A stretch of DNA of 64,000 nucleotides, from contig NZ_FYAU01000036.1 of the NCBI RefSeq assembly GCF_900185725.1, positions 310,001 to 374,000 of the forward strand, given 5' to 3'. Below, one piece after another: positions 18,096 through 26,834 of this stretch. Under the pieces are notes generated by a model. The model worked only from the letters and a program-made list of their open reading frames with translations, was not told where the DNA came from and did no database searches. Source of the DNA: Stappia sp. TSB10P1A. Its GTDB lineage: Bacteria; Pseudomonadota; Alphaproteobacteria; Rhizobiales; Stappiaceae. Numbering within the stretch: the stretch's first letter is position 1; each line of letters opens with the position of its first letter. Position numbers and translations under genes: made by a program.

Positions 18096-19406
18096 TCAGG
18101 CCTTCGGCCGGTTGTCGATCACCCGCTTCGCCTTGCCCATGGACCGTTCCAGCACGCCTGGATCGGAGACGGCGATACGGGTGCTGATCCCGATGACGTT
18201 CTTGATATGCGTTCTCAGCTCGGCCGCGGAGGCGGCGCGCTGCGCATCGTCGGCATGGGTGGGAAGCGCCTCGACATGGACGGTCATTTCGTCCATCCGG
18301 CCCGAGCGTGTCAATTCCACCTGGTAGTGCGGGGCAAGTCCCTCGACCCGCAGCAACTGCTCCTCGATCTGGGTCGGGAAGACGTTGACGCCGCGCAGGA
18401 TCATCATGTCGTCCGAGCGCCCCGTCACCTTCTCCATCCGCCGCATCGAGCGGGCCGTGCCCGGCAGCAGGCGCGTCAGGTCGCGGGTGCGGTAGCGGAT
18501 GACCGGCATCGCCTCCTTGGTCAGCGAGGTGAAGACGAGTTCGCCCATCTCGCCGTCGGGGAGCACCTCGCCGGTCACCGGGTCGATGATCTCGGGATAG
18601 AAGTGGTCTTCCCAGATATGCAGGCCATCCTTGGTCTCGACGCATTCGTTGGCAACGCCCGGCCCCATCACCTCCGACAGGCCGTAAATGTCGACCGCAT
18701 GCATGTCGAACGCCGTTTCGATCTCCTGGCGCATGGCATTGGTCCAGGGCTCGGCACCGAAGACGCCGACCTTGAGCGAGGTTTCGCGCGGGTCGATGCC
18801 GCGCGCGCGGTACTCGTCGAGGATCGCCAGCATGTAGGACGGCGTCACCATGATGACGTCGGGGCGGAAGTCCTCGATCAAGGACACCTGGCGCTCGGTC
18901 ATGCCGCCGGAGATCGGCACGACGGTCATGCCCAGTTCCTCGGCGCCGTAATGGGCGCCGAGACCGCCGGTGAACAGGCCGTAGCCATAGGCGACATGGC
19001 AGATCATGCCCGGCCGGGCGCCGGCGGCGCGCAGCGAGCGGGCCATCACCGTCGCCCAGGTCTTGATGTCGTTGCGGGTGTAGCCGACGACGGTGGGCTT
19101 GCCCGTCGTGCCGGAGGAGGCATGGACACGCGCCACCTGCTCGCGCGGCACGGCATACATGCCGAAGGGATAGTTGTCGCGCAGGGTCTGCTTGTGGGTG
19201 AAGGGGAACCTGCCGAGGTCCGCCAGCGTCTTCAGGTCGTCCGGATGGACACCGGCCTCGTCGAAGCTCTTGCGGTAATGGGCAACGTTCTCATAGGCGT
19301 GACGCAGCGACCACCTGAGCCGGTCGAGCTGCAGGGCCGCGATCTCGTCGCGCGACGCGGTTTCGATAGGGTCGAGATCGCCCGGCTTCGGCGCCAGATC
19401 GAACAT
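18096..19406 (-). CDS. paaK: Phenylacetate-CoA ligase PaaK
   Basis: Activates phenylacetate with ATP and CoA to phenylacetyl-CoA, the first step of the pathway. The 436-residue adenylating enzyme has the P-loop-like ASSGTTGKPTVVGYTRND near residue 95, YGYGLFTGGLGAHYGAEE, IYGLSEVMGPGVANEC near 240, the YRTRDLTRLLPGTA hinge and the C-terminal domain with RGVNVFPTQIEEQLLR. Two ATG codons are possible: the one at 19406 sits about 9 bp behind GGGGAGG, the one at 19415 directly abuts it, so 19406 is preferred. It is 90 bp downstream of paaI. Confidence 0.96.
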   Translation of the reverse strand: MFDLAPKPGDLDPIETASRDEIAALQLDRLRWSLRHAYENVAHYRKSFDEAGVHPDDLKTLADLGRFPFTHKQTLRDNYPFGMYAVPREQVARVHASSGTTGKPTVVGYTRNDIKTWATVMARSLRAAGARPGMICHVAYGYGLFTGGLGAHYGAEELGMTVVPISGGMTERQVSLIEDFRPDVIMVTPSYMLAILDEYRARGIDPRETSLKVGVFGAEPWTNAMRQEIETAFDMHAVDIYGLSEVMGPGVANECVETKDGLHIWEDHFYPEIIDPVTGEVLPDGEMGELVFTSLTKEAMPVIRYRTRDLTRLLPGTARSMRRMEKVTGRSDDMMILRGVNVFPTQIEEQLLRVEGLAPHYQVELTRSGRMDEMTVHVEALPTHADDAQRAASAAELRTHIKNVIGISTRIAVSDPGVLERSMGKAKRVIDNRPKA

Positions 19407-19496
19407 GCGTGTCATCCTCCCCGGATTGTCCTGTGCCGTCGCGGGGCTCCGCCGCGCGCGGCCAATACTCTTGTTGAAAGCCGTCGCCCCCGCCGG

Positions 19497-19961
19497 TCAC
19501 CCGGTCGGCAGATGGGTGCCCTTGATGGTGCGGGAATTGCCGCGAAACTCGGCGAGCACCTCGCCCGCCGCATTGGTCACGGTGACATCGGTGATGCCCG
19601 AGCGCCCCTCGCGCCAGCGCTCGACGGCCGCCGCGACGAGCCGCTCGCCGAGCCGTCCGGGCCGCAGGAAGCTGACCGCGCAATGGCTCGCCACGGTGTT
19701 CTGGTTGTGGCTGTTGCAGGCAAAGGCGAAGGCCGAATCCGCCAGCGTGAAGATGTAGCCGCCGTGGCAGATGCCGTGGCCGTTGACCATCGTCTCGGTG
19801 ACCGTCATGGCGATGACCGCGCGGCCCGGCCCGACCTCGAGGATCTCCATGCCAAGCCCCTGGCTCGCCTTGTCGCCGGCCCACATGGCATCGGCGCAGG
19901 CGCGCGCGAGCTCCTCCGGGCTCATGCTGCTCGCCGGTCGTGCGGCTTGCGTGTCGGTCAT
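19497..19961 (-). CDS. paaI: Hydroxyphenylacetyl-CoA thioesterase PaaI
   Basis: Hotdog-fold thioesterase that releases CoA from dead-end phenylacetate-pathway intermediates. The 154-residue protein has the PaaI core: GPGRAVIAMTVTETMVNGHG, then HGGYIFTLADSAFAFACNSH, with the catalytic Asn/His/Asp-Ser region GHGICHGGYIFTLADS near residue 65, and a C-terminal strand block. Starts at 19967 (overlapping the paaG stop as ATGA, but only 1 bp from GGGGAGG) and 19961 (7 bp from it) are both possible. It is coupled to paaG upstream. Confidence 0.93.
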   Translation of the reverse strand: MTDTQAARPASSMSPEELARACADAMWAGDKASQGLGMEILEVGPGRAVIAMTVTETMVNGHGICHGGYIFTLADSAFAFACNSHNQNTVASHCAVSFLRPGRLGERLVAAAVERWREGRSGITDVTVTNAAGEVLAEFRGNSRTIKGTHLPTG

Positions 19962-19963
19962 GG

Positions 19964-20833
19964 TCATGCCTCCCCGTCCGTATCCGCGTCCGGGCCCGCG
20001 CCCTTTGGCGGGCGGCCGGTGAAGACAGGCGCACGCTTGGCCATGAAGGCGGCAACGCCTTCCGCGTAGTCCGGCGAGCGTCCGGCCAGCCCCTGCAGGT
20101 CGCGCTCCAGGTCGAGCTGGGTGTCCAGATCATTGCCGAAGGAGGCTTCCAGCGCCTGCTTGACGAGGCCGAGGCCGAAGGTCGGCGCAGCGGCGAGTTC
20201 TCCGGCAAGCCGGCGCGCCTCGCCCATCAGTTCGCCATCCGGCAGGGCCTTCCAGATCATGCCCCAGTCCTCCGCCTGGCGGGCGGAAACCGGGGTGGCG
20301 AGCAGCGCCAGCGCCTTGGCGCGGGCAAGGCCGACCAGGCGCGGCAGCGTCCAGGTGCCGCCGGAATCGGGCACGAGGCCGATCTTCGAGAAGGCCTGGA
20401 TGAACTTGGCGCTCTCGCCGGCCAGAACGATGTCGCAGGCCAGCGCGATATTGGCACCGGCACCGGCGGCAACGCCGTTGACGGCGCAGACGACCGGCTT
20501 CGGCAGCGCCTTCAGCCGGCGCAGCAAGGGGTTGTAATTCGCCTCGATGGTGCGGGTGAGGTCCGGCGGCGCATCGCCCGGCGCGGTGACGCGGTCGCTG
20601 AGGTCCTGGCCGGCGCAGAAGCCGCGCCCGGCGCCGGTCAGCAGCACGCAGCGGATGTCGGCATCGCTCTCGGCAACGTCCATCGCCTCGCGCAGCGCGG
20701 CATGCATCGCCTCGTTGAAGGAATTCAGCTTGTCCGGCCGGTTCAGGGTGACGACGAGGACGCCGCCCTCGCGCTCGACCAGAACGGGCGCGGGCTCCGC
20801 CCCGCCGTGAGCCGCAGAAGTCTCGGTTTGCAT
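19964..20833 (-). CDS. paaG: Ring 1,2-epoxyphenylacetyl-CoA isomerase PaaG
   Basis: Crotonase-family isomerase converting the ring epoxide to oxepin-CoA. The 289-residue protein has the oxyanion-hole segments GAGRGFCAGQDLSDR near residue 70 and CAVNGVAAGAGANIALACDI near 120, then FSKIGLVPDSGGTWTLPRLVG and QPTFGLGL-like APTFGLGLVKQALEAS, LDTQLDLERDLQGLAGRSPDY. These are the segments that separate PaaG from the hydratase PaaF. The ATG at 20833 follows GGAGGG; the open frame further upstream is regulatory sequence. It heads the paaG-paaI-paaK-tetR arm. Confidence 0.93.
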   Translation of the reverse strand: MQTETSAAHGGAEPAPVLVEREGGVLVVTLNRPDKLNSFNEAMHAALREAMDVAESDADIRCVLLTGAGRGFCAGQDLSDRVTAPGDAPPDLTRTIEANYNPLLRRLKALPKPVVCAVNGVAAGAGANIALACDIVLAGESAKFIQAFSKIGLVPDSGGTWTLPRLVGLARAKALALLATPVSARQAEDWGMIWKALPDGELMGEARRLAGELAAAPTFGLGLVKQALEASFGNDLDTQLDLERDLQGLAGRSPDYAEGVAAFMAKRAPVFTGRPPKGAGPDADTDGEA

Positions 20834-21172
20834 GCGCCCTCCCGTTGCGCCGGTGCCGCCACCGCGACGTGGTTCCACCCTCAAGGTGCCCTCCCCCGTC
20901 GTGACGCGTACCGGTCGCCCTCGTGATTTTTCACTTGACTGACCAACCGGTCGGTCAATTATTATGATCGTCAATCGGGCGCTGTCAATCACGTCCGGAC
21001 CAACGAACCGACCCGCCCCCGTGGCATCGCGATCAGGCCGAAGTCTGGACGCGACCGGAGAGGCGGGCAAGACACAGGCGGCGCGCCCGCCGGGAGGACA
21101 ACGCCAGCGGAGCCCGCGAGACGGGCCCCTGTCGGCGTGCGCCCGGCCAGCGCGTCACGCAGGGAGACGGTC
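20834..21172. other. Divergent control region between paaG and paaN arms
   Basis: 339 bp between the two start codons with no convincing gene. It holds the TetR-type palindrome and overlapping divergent promoter elements at 20935-20965. The half nearer paaN (20970-21160) is GC-rich leader in which I see no further element. Confidence 0.6.
20935..20958. promoter_or_regulatory. TetR-type operator overlapping divergent promoters
   Basis: Palindrome with arms TTGAC-T-GACC and GGTC-G-GTCAA (one mismatch per arm) around AACC, of the ACCNACCGGTCGGT class commonly bound by TetR repressors. Its outer ends double as -35 hexamers: TTGACT (20935-20940) for the plus strand, with TATTAT at 20960-20965 as -10, and TTGACC (20953-20958 complement) for the minus strand. 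A repressor bound here would block both arms. Confidence 0.72.
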
Positions 21173-22834
21173 ATGGCCGCATTCTTCGACACGCACAAGG
21201 CGACCCTCGACACGGCGGTGGCGACGATCCATAGCCGTGGCTACTGGTCCGCCTATCCGGAGGTTCCCTCCGGCAAGATCTATGGCGAGAGCGCGAAGGA
21301 CGACGGCGAGGCCGCCTTCAAGGCCCTGCTCGGCAAGCCGTTCGAGCTGGACCAGCCGACGACGGGCGGGCGTGTCGGCCACGAAGTCAGCCCCTTCGGC
21401 CTCGATCTTGCCATCACCTATCCCGAGACCACGCCGGACATGGCCGTTGCCGCGGCGAAGGCCGCGATGGACGGCTGGGGCAAGGCGAGCGCGGAAGCGC
21501 GCGCCGGCGTCTGCCTGGAAATCCTGCAACGCATCAACCGGCAGAGCTTCCTCTTCGCCAATGCGGTGATGCACACCTCCGGCCAGGCCTTCATGATGGC
21601 GTTCCAGGCCGGCGGCCCGCATGCGCAGGACCGGGGGCTCGAGGCCATCGCCTATGCCTATGACGAGATGAGCCGCATTCCCGGCGCCGTGCGCTGGGAA
21701 AAGCCGCAAGGCCCGAAGGATCCGCTGGTGCTGGACAAGCAGTTCCGCATCGTGCCGCGCGGTCCGGCGCTGGTCATCGGCTGCGCCACCTTCCCGACCT
21801 GGAACAGCTATCCGGGCCTCTTCGCCAGCCTTGCGACCGGCAATCCGGTGATCGTCAAGCCGCATCCGGGCGCGATCCTGCCGCTGGCGCTGACCGTCAG
21901 GATCGGCCGCGAGGTGCTTGCCGAGGCCGGCTTCGATGCGAACGTGCTGCAGCTTGCCGCCGACACCGCCGACAAGCCGCTGACCAAGGAACTGGTCACC
22001 CATCCCGATGTCGCGATCATCGACTTCACCGGCTCGCCGGCCTTCGGCGCCTGGTTGCGCGAGAACGCCAGGGGCAAGCTGGTCTATACCGAGGAAGCCG
22101 GCGTCAACTCCATCGTCATCGCCGGCACGCCGTCGATGCGCGGCATGGCCGGCAACATCGCCTTCTCGCTGTCGCTCTATTCCGGGCAGATGTGCACCGC
22201 GCCGCAGAACATCTTCGTGCCGCGCAATGGCATCGACACCGACGAGGGTCACAAGAGCTTCGACGAGGTCGCCGGCGCCATCGCCACCGCCATCGACAAG
22301 CTGCTGGGCGATCCCCAGCGCGCGGCCGGCGTGCTCGGCGCGGTGCAGAGCGAGGCGACGCTGCAGCGCATCGCCGAGGCTCGCAAGCTCGGCAAGGTGC
22401 TGCGCGACAGCACCCCGGTCGAGGGCATGGACGGCGCCCGCTCGGCGACCCCGCTGGTGCTGGCGGTCGATGCGAAAGACGAGGCGGCCTATCTGGAGGA
22501 GCGGTTCGGGCCGATCAGCTTCGTGATCGCGACCGACAGCGCGGAGGAGGCGATTGCCCGTGCGGCGGGCTCCGCCAGGACGCGCGGCGCGATCACCGCA
22601 GCGCTCTATGCGACGGACGAGGCGGTGATCGACAAGGCGGCCGATGCCTTCGCCGAGGCCGGCGTGGCGCTGTCGGTCAACCTGACCGGCGGCATCTTCG
22701 TCAACCAGTCCGCCGCCTTCTCTGACTATCACGTCACCGGAGCGAACCCGGCCGGCAATGCCTGTCTGTGCGACAGCGCCTTCGTCGCCAACCGCTTCCG
22801 CGTGGCAGCCATGCGCCGCCCGGTCGCGGCGTAG
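21173..22834 (+). CDS. paaN: Phenylacetic acid degradation aldehyde dehydrogenase PaaN
   Basis: Aldehyde dehydrogenase family protein of the PaaN group that oxidises the ring-opened semialdehyde-CoA of the pathway. The 553-residue protein starts MAAFFDTHKATLDTAVATIHSRGYW, then shows an ALDH core: GPALVIGCATFPTWNSYPGL, FTGSPAFGAWLRENA, VYTEEAGVNS and a catalytic-cysteine segment SLYSGQMCTAPQNIFVPR near residue 340. It lacks the C-terminal MaoC hydratase domain of E. coli PaaZ (about 680 residues), so a separate hydratase is needed to open the oxepin ring. The ATG at 21173 follows GGGAGA. First gene of the arm leading to the ABC transporter. Confidence 0.92.
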   Translation: MAAFFDTHKATLDTAVATIHSRGYWSAYPEVPSGKIYGESAKDDGEAAFKALLGKPFELDQPTTGGRVGHEVSPFGLDLAITYPETTPDMAVAAAKAAMDGWGKASAEARAGVCLEILQRINRQSFLFANAVMHTSGQAFMMAFQAGGPHAQDRGLEAIAYAYDEMSRIPGAVRWEKPQGPKDPLVLDKQFRIVPRGPALVIGCATFPTWNSYPGLFASLATGNPVIVKPHPGAILPLALTVRIGREVLAEAGFDANVLQLAADTADKPLTKELVTHPDVAIIDFTGSPAFGAWLRENARGKLVYTEEAGVNSIVIAGTPSMRGMAGNIAFSLSLYSGQMCTAPQNIFVPRNGIDTDEGHKSFDEVAGAIATAIDKLLGDPQRAAGVLGAVQSEATLQRIAEARKLGKVLRDSTPVEGMDGARSATPLVLAVDAKDEAAYLEERFGPISFVIATDSAEEAIARAAGSARTRGAITAALYATDEAVIDKAADAFAEAGVALSVNLTGGIFVNQSAAFSDYHVTGANPAGNACLCDSAFVANRFRVAAMRRPVAA

Positions 22835-22932
22835 GAACGGACGGGCCGGGAGCGACGCACTCGCCCCCGACCCCTGCTTTCCGAACGGGAGACCGGAAAC
22901 AGACTGCACTGGACCTGTGGGAGGAAACAAGA

Positions 22933-24087
22933 ATGGCAGTTTTCGGAAAATGCATCCGTGGCGCGGCCCTGCTGGCCGGTGTCGCCATGGTCTGGGCCGC
23001 CCCTGCGGCGGCCGACACGATCAAGATCGGCGCGCCGCTGTCGGTCACGGGCCCCGCATCCTTCCTCGGCGATCCCGAGGCGAGGACGCTGCAGATGTAT
23101 GTGGAGAAGCTCAACGCCGAGGGCGGGGTCAACGGCAAGCAGCTCGAGCTGATCGTCTATGACGACAGCGCGGATGCCAACAAGGCGCGCACCTTCGCCA
23201 CCCGTCTGGTCGAGGACGACCAGGTCGTCGCCGTTGTCGGCGGCTCGACCACCGGCACGACGATGGCGATGATCCCGGTCTTCGAGGAAGCGGGCATCCC
23301 CTTCATCTCGCTGGCCGGCGCGGTCGTGATCATCGATCCGGTGAAGGAGTTCACCTTCAAGACCCCGCATACCGACCGCATGGCCTGCGAGAAGATTTTC
23401 GCCGACATGCAGACCCAGGGGATTGCCAGGATCGGCATGATCTCCGGCACCGGCGGCTTCGACAAGTCGATGCGCGAGCAGTGTCTTGAGGTGGTGGGCA
23501 ATTACGGCATCGAGATCGTCGCGGACGAGACCTATGGTCCGAGCGATTCCGACATGACGCCGCAGCTCACCAACATCAAGAACGCCGCCGGCCTGCAGGC
23601 GGTCGTCAATCCCGGCTTCGGCCAGGGGCCGGCGATCGTCACGCGCAACTACAAGCAGCTCGGCATCGACGTGCCGCTCTACCAGAGCCACGGCGTTGCC
23701 TCGAAGTCCTTCATCGACCTTGCCGGCGATGCCGCCGAGGGCGTGCGCCTGCCGGCTTCGGCGCTTCTGGTTGCCGAAAAGCTGCCGGATGACGACCCGC
23801 AGAAGGCCGTCGTCGTCGAATACAAGACGACCTACGAGGAAAAGACCGGCCAGCCGGTGTCGACCTTCGGCGGCCATGCCTATGACGGGCTGATGATCCT
23901 GGTCGAGGCGATGCAGCGCGCCGGCTCCGAGGACCCCAAGGCGATCCGCGACGAGATCGAGAAGACCTCGGGCTTCATGGGCACCGCCGGTGTCGTCAAC
24001 ATGTCGCCGGACGACCATATGGGCCTCGACCTCACCGCCTTCCGGATGCTGGAAATCCGCGGCGGCGACTGGACGCTGGTCGAGTAA
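22933..24087 (+). CDS. Branched-chain-type ABC transporter substrate-binding protein
   Basis: Periplasmic binding protein of the Liv/HAA family, 384 residues. A signal peptide (KCIRGAALLAGVAMVWAAPAAA-D) is followed by the family start TIKIGAPLSVTGPASFLGDPE, VNGKQLELIVYDDSADANKA and GGSTTGTTMAMIPVFEEAGIP. Relatives bind branched-chain amino acids, amides or aromatic acids. It follows paaN by 98 bp in the same direction, and the complete transporter comes next, so phenylacetate or another aromatic acid is a reasonable substrate guess. The ATG at 22933 lies behind GGGAGGAAACAAGA. Confidence 0.92.
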   Translation: MAVFGKCIRGAALLAGVAMVWAAPAAADTIKIGAPLSVTGPASFLGDPEARTLQMYVEKLNAEGGVNGKQLELIVYDDSADANKARTFATRLVEDDQVVAVVGGSTTGTTMAMIPVFEEAGIPFISLAGAVVIIDPVKEFTFKTPHTDRMACEKIFADMQTQGIARIGMISGTGGFDKSMREQCLEVVGNYGIEIVADETYGPSDSDMTPQLTNIKNAAGLQAVVNPGFGQGPAIVTRNYKQLGIDVPLYQSHGVASKSFIDLAGDAAEGVRLPASALLVAEKLPDDDPQKAVVVEYKTTYEEKTGQPVSTFGGHAYDGLMILVEAMQRAGSEDPKAIRDEIEKTSGFMGTAGVVNMSPDDHMGLDLTAFRMLEIRGGDWTLVE

Positions 24088-24214
24088 CGCGCAAGCGACT
24101 CTCCCGCCGCGCGCCCGGCGAGCTCCGGCGCGCGCGGCGGCTGCCCACTGCACCCGACATTGTAGGCCCCCGGCCCGGCCGCCGCGACGGCGCGGGCAAG
24201 CTGACGGCGGACCC

Positions 24215-25087
24215 ATGCCCGAGTTGCTGCAATTCTGTGTTTCCGGACTGACGGTCGGCGCGGTCTACGCGCTGGTCGCGCTCGGTTTCACCATCATCTA
24301 CAACGCCTCCGACGTGGTGAATTTCGCGCAAGGCGAATTCGTCATGATCGGCGGCATGACGACGGTCTTCGCCACCGCCGCCGGCGTGCCGCTGCCGCTG
24401 GCCGCGCTCGGTGCCGTGCTCGTCGCTATGGTCGTCGGCCTGCTGCTGCACCGGCTGGCGATCGAGCCGGCGCGCGGCGCCTCGCCGGTGACCTTGATCA
24501 TCATCACCATCGGCGCGTCGATTTTCCTGCGGGGCCTTGCCCAGGTGGTGTTCGACAAGCAGTTCCATTCGCTTCCCGCCTTTTCCGGCAACACGCCGAT
24601 CCGCTTCGGCGGCGCCGCGATCCTGCCCCAGAGCTTCTGGGTGCTCGGCGGCGCGGCGGTGATCGTCGCCGTGCTGTGGGCCTTCTTCAACCGCACGCTG
24701 ATCGGCAAGGCCGTGCTGGCGACGGCGGCGAATCGGCTCGCCGCCCGCCTCGTCGGCATCAACACCTCCTTCGTGATGGGCCTCTCCTTCGTCATGTCGG
24801 CGGCGATCGGCGCCGTCGCCGGCATCCTCGTCACCCCGATCACCCTGACCAGCTACGATGTCGGCATGCTGCTGGCGCTCAAGGGCTTTGCCGCGGCGAT
24901 GCTCGGCGGCATGGGCAATCCGCTCGGCGCGGTGGTCGGCGGGCTCGCCGTCGGCCTGCTGGAAGCCCTCGGCGCGGGCTATATCTCCTCCACCTACAAG
25001 GACGCGATCGCCTTCATCGTCATCCTGATCGTGCTCTTCGCCTTGCCGGGCGGCCTGTTCGGCAAGGCCAGCGTGGAGCGCGTGTGA
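24215..25087 (+). CDS. ABC transporter permease, LivH family
   Basis: Inner-membrane permease of a branched-chain-type importer, 290 residues with about eight hydrophobic segments. LivH landmarks include LTVGAVYALVALGFTIIYNAS at the N-terminus, VVNFAQGEFVMIGG and the cytoplasmic ATPase-contact loop around TAANRLAARLVGINTS, then LKGFAAAMLGGMGNPLGAVVGG. The ATG at 24215 has only a weak ribosome site (GGCGG). It pairs with the LivM-like permease, whose start codon overlaps its stop. Confidence 0.93.
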   Translation: MPELLQFCVSGLTVGAVYALVALGFTIIYNASDVVNFAQGEFVMIGGMTTVFATAAGVPLPLAALGAVLVAMVVGLLLHRLAIEPARGASPVTLIIITIGASIFLRGLAQVVFDKQFHSLPAFSGNTPIRFGGAAILPQSFWVLGGAAVIVAVLWAFFNRTLIGKAVLATAANRLAARLVGINTSFVMGLSFVMSAAIGAVAGILVTPITLTSYDVGMLLALKGFAAAMLGGMGNPLGAVVGGLAVGLLEALGAGYISSTYKDAIAFIVILIVLFALPGGLFGKASVERV

Positions 25088-26037
25088 CCATGGGCAGGCT
25101 CCTTTCCCACCGGCTCGCCGTGCCGCTCGTGATCGCGCTGCTGGTCGTCGCGCTCTCCTTCGCCATGCCCTCCAACTTCTATTACCGCGTCGCCGCGCTG
25201 GTCTGGATCTCGGCGCTCGCCGTCATCGGCCTCAACCTGCTGATGGGCTATGCCGGCCAGGTGAGCCTCGGTCATGCCGGTTTCTTCGGCATCGGCGCCT
25301 ATGCGGTGGCCGTGCTGCCGGCGCAATTCGGCTTGCATCCGCTGGTCGCGGCGCTCCTCGGCGCTTTTGCCACCGCCGCCCTCGCCTTCCTGGTCGGCCG
25401 GCCGATCCTGCGGCTCAAGGGCCACTATCTCGCCGTCGCCACCCTCGGCTTCGGCATCCTCATCGCCATGACGATTTCCAACGAGGCCTGGCTGACCGGC
25501 GGACCGGACGGCATGCCGGTGGAGCGGCTGACGCTGTTCGGCTGGCGGGTGCGCGGCGCCGACACCTGGTACTGGATCACCGGCGGCCTCCTGGTCATCG
25601 GCGCCTGGATCGCCTGCAACCTCGTCGCCAGCCCGACCGGCCGGGCGCTCAGGGCCCTGCACGATTCCGAGGTCGCCGCGCGCGTTGCCGGCATCGATGT
25701 CGCCCGCGCCAAGCTCACCGTCTTCGTCATCTCGGCGGTCTATGCCTCGGTCGCCGGCTCGACGCTGGCGCTGCTCAACGGCTTCGTGACGCCGGACAAG
25801 GCCAACTTCCTGCATTCCATCGAACTGGTGACCATGGTCGTGCTCGGCGGCATGGGCTCGGTCCTCGGCTCGCTGGCCGGCGCTGCGATCCTCGTCGTGC
25901 TGCCGCAGGTGCTGACCGGCTTCCACGACTACGAGCACATGATCCTCGGCCTGATCATGATGGTGATCATGATCGTGCTGCGCGCCGGCATCGTGCCGAG
26001 CCTTGCGGCGCTCTTCAAGGGGAGGTGGAAGAAGTGA
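25084..26037 (+). CDS. ABC transporter permease, LivM family
   Basis: Second membrane subunit, about 317 residues, with the LivM hallmarks LNLLMGYAGQVSLGHAGFFGIGAYA near residue 50, LKGHYLAVATLGFG, the loop ALHDSEVAARVAGIDVARAK that contacts the ATPase and VVLGGMGSVLGSLAGAA. A GTG at 25084 overlaps the LivH stop (GTGA) 5 bp behind GGAG; an in-frame ATG at 25090 is the alternative. The same GTGA arrangement recurs at the next junction, which supports the GTG start. Confidence 0.92.
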   Translation: MTMGRLLSHRLAVPLVIALLVVALSFAMPSNFYYRVAALVWISALAVIGLNLLMGYAGQVSLGHAGFFGIGAYAVAVLPAQFGLHPLVAALLGAFATAALAFLVGRPILRLKGHYLAVATLGFGILIAMTISNEAWLTGGPDGMPVERLTLFGWRVRGADTWYWITGGLLVIGAWIACNLVASPTGRALRALHDSEVAARVAGIDVARAKLTVFVISAVYASVAGSTLALLNGFVTPDKANFLHSIELVTMVVLGGMGSVLGSLAGAAILVVLPQVLTGFHDYEHMILGLIMMVIMIVLRAGIVPSLAALFKGRWKK

Positions 26038-26834
26038 CAGCGACGACGCCCCTCCTCGAGGTCAGCGAGATCGGCATCGCCTTCGGCGGCGTGCGCGCCG
26101 TCGACAATGTCAGCTTCTCGGCGCGCCCCGGCGAGGTGTTCTCGATCATCGGCCCGAACGGCGCCGGTAAGACCACGCTGTTCAACCTGGTCTCCGGCAT
26201 CTATCGGCCGAAGTCCGGCAGCGTGCGGCTGGCCGGCGAGCCGGTCACCGCGCTGGAGCCGAACCGGCTGGCGGAGCGCGGGTTGTCGCGCACCTTCCAG
26301 AACCTGCAGGTGTTCTTCCGCATGACCGCGCGGGAGAATGTGATGGTCGGCCGGCATCTGCGCGAACAGCGCGGCCTTCTCGCCCATCTGTTCGCCCTGC
26401 CCTCGACCGGCCGCCAGAACCGGGAGAGCGCGGCGGTCGCCGATGCCCTGCTGGAGCGCGTCGGCCTTGCCGCGCTGGCGGACATGCCGGCCGCGAACCT
26501 TCCCTATGGCGCGTTGAAGCGCCTGGAGATCGCCCGGGCGCTCGCCGCCGAACCGAAGGTGCTGCTGCTCGACGAGCCGGCGGCCGGCTGCAACCCGGTC
26601 GAGACCGAGGAGATCGAGAAGCTGATCCGCAAGATCGCCGACGACGGCGTCGCCGTGGTGCTGGTCGAGCACGACATGAAGCTGGTCATGCGCATCTCCG
26701 ACCGGATCCTGGTGCTCGACCAGGGCCGGATGCTGGCGGAGGGATCGGCGGCCGAGATCCGCTCCAATCCGAAGGTGATCGAGGCCTATCTTGGAACCCA
26801 CGGCACGCGGGAGGCCAACCTTGCACTCGACTGA
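26034..26834 (+). CDS. ABC transporter ATP-binding protein, LivG family
   Basis: Cytosolic ATPase of the importer, 266 residues. Walker A IGPNGAGKTTLFNLVSG near residue 38, Q-loop region SRTFQNLQVFFRMTARENV, signature segment NLPYGALKRLEIARALA (the LSGGQ position is replaced by LPYGA, as in LivG-type proteins), Walker B LLLDEPAAGCNPVE and switch histidine VLVEHDMKLV. The GTG at 26034 lies 8 bp behind GGGGAGG and overlaps the LivM stop; a GTG three codons upstream lacks spacing. Confidence 0.92.
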   Translation: MTATTPLLEVSEIGIAFGGVRAVDNVSFSARPGEVFSIIGPNGAGKTTLFNLVSGIYRPKSGSVRLAGEPVTALEPNRLAERGLSRTFQNLQVFFRMTARENVMVGRHLREQRGLLAHLFALPSTGRQNRESAAVADALLERVGLAALADMPAANLPYGALKRLEIARALAAEPKVLLLDEPAAGCNPVETEEIEKLIRKIADDGVAVVLVEHDMKLVMRISDRILVLDQGRMLAEGSAAEIRSNPKVIEAYLGTHGTREANLALD

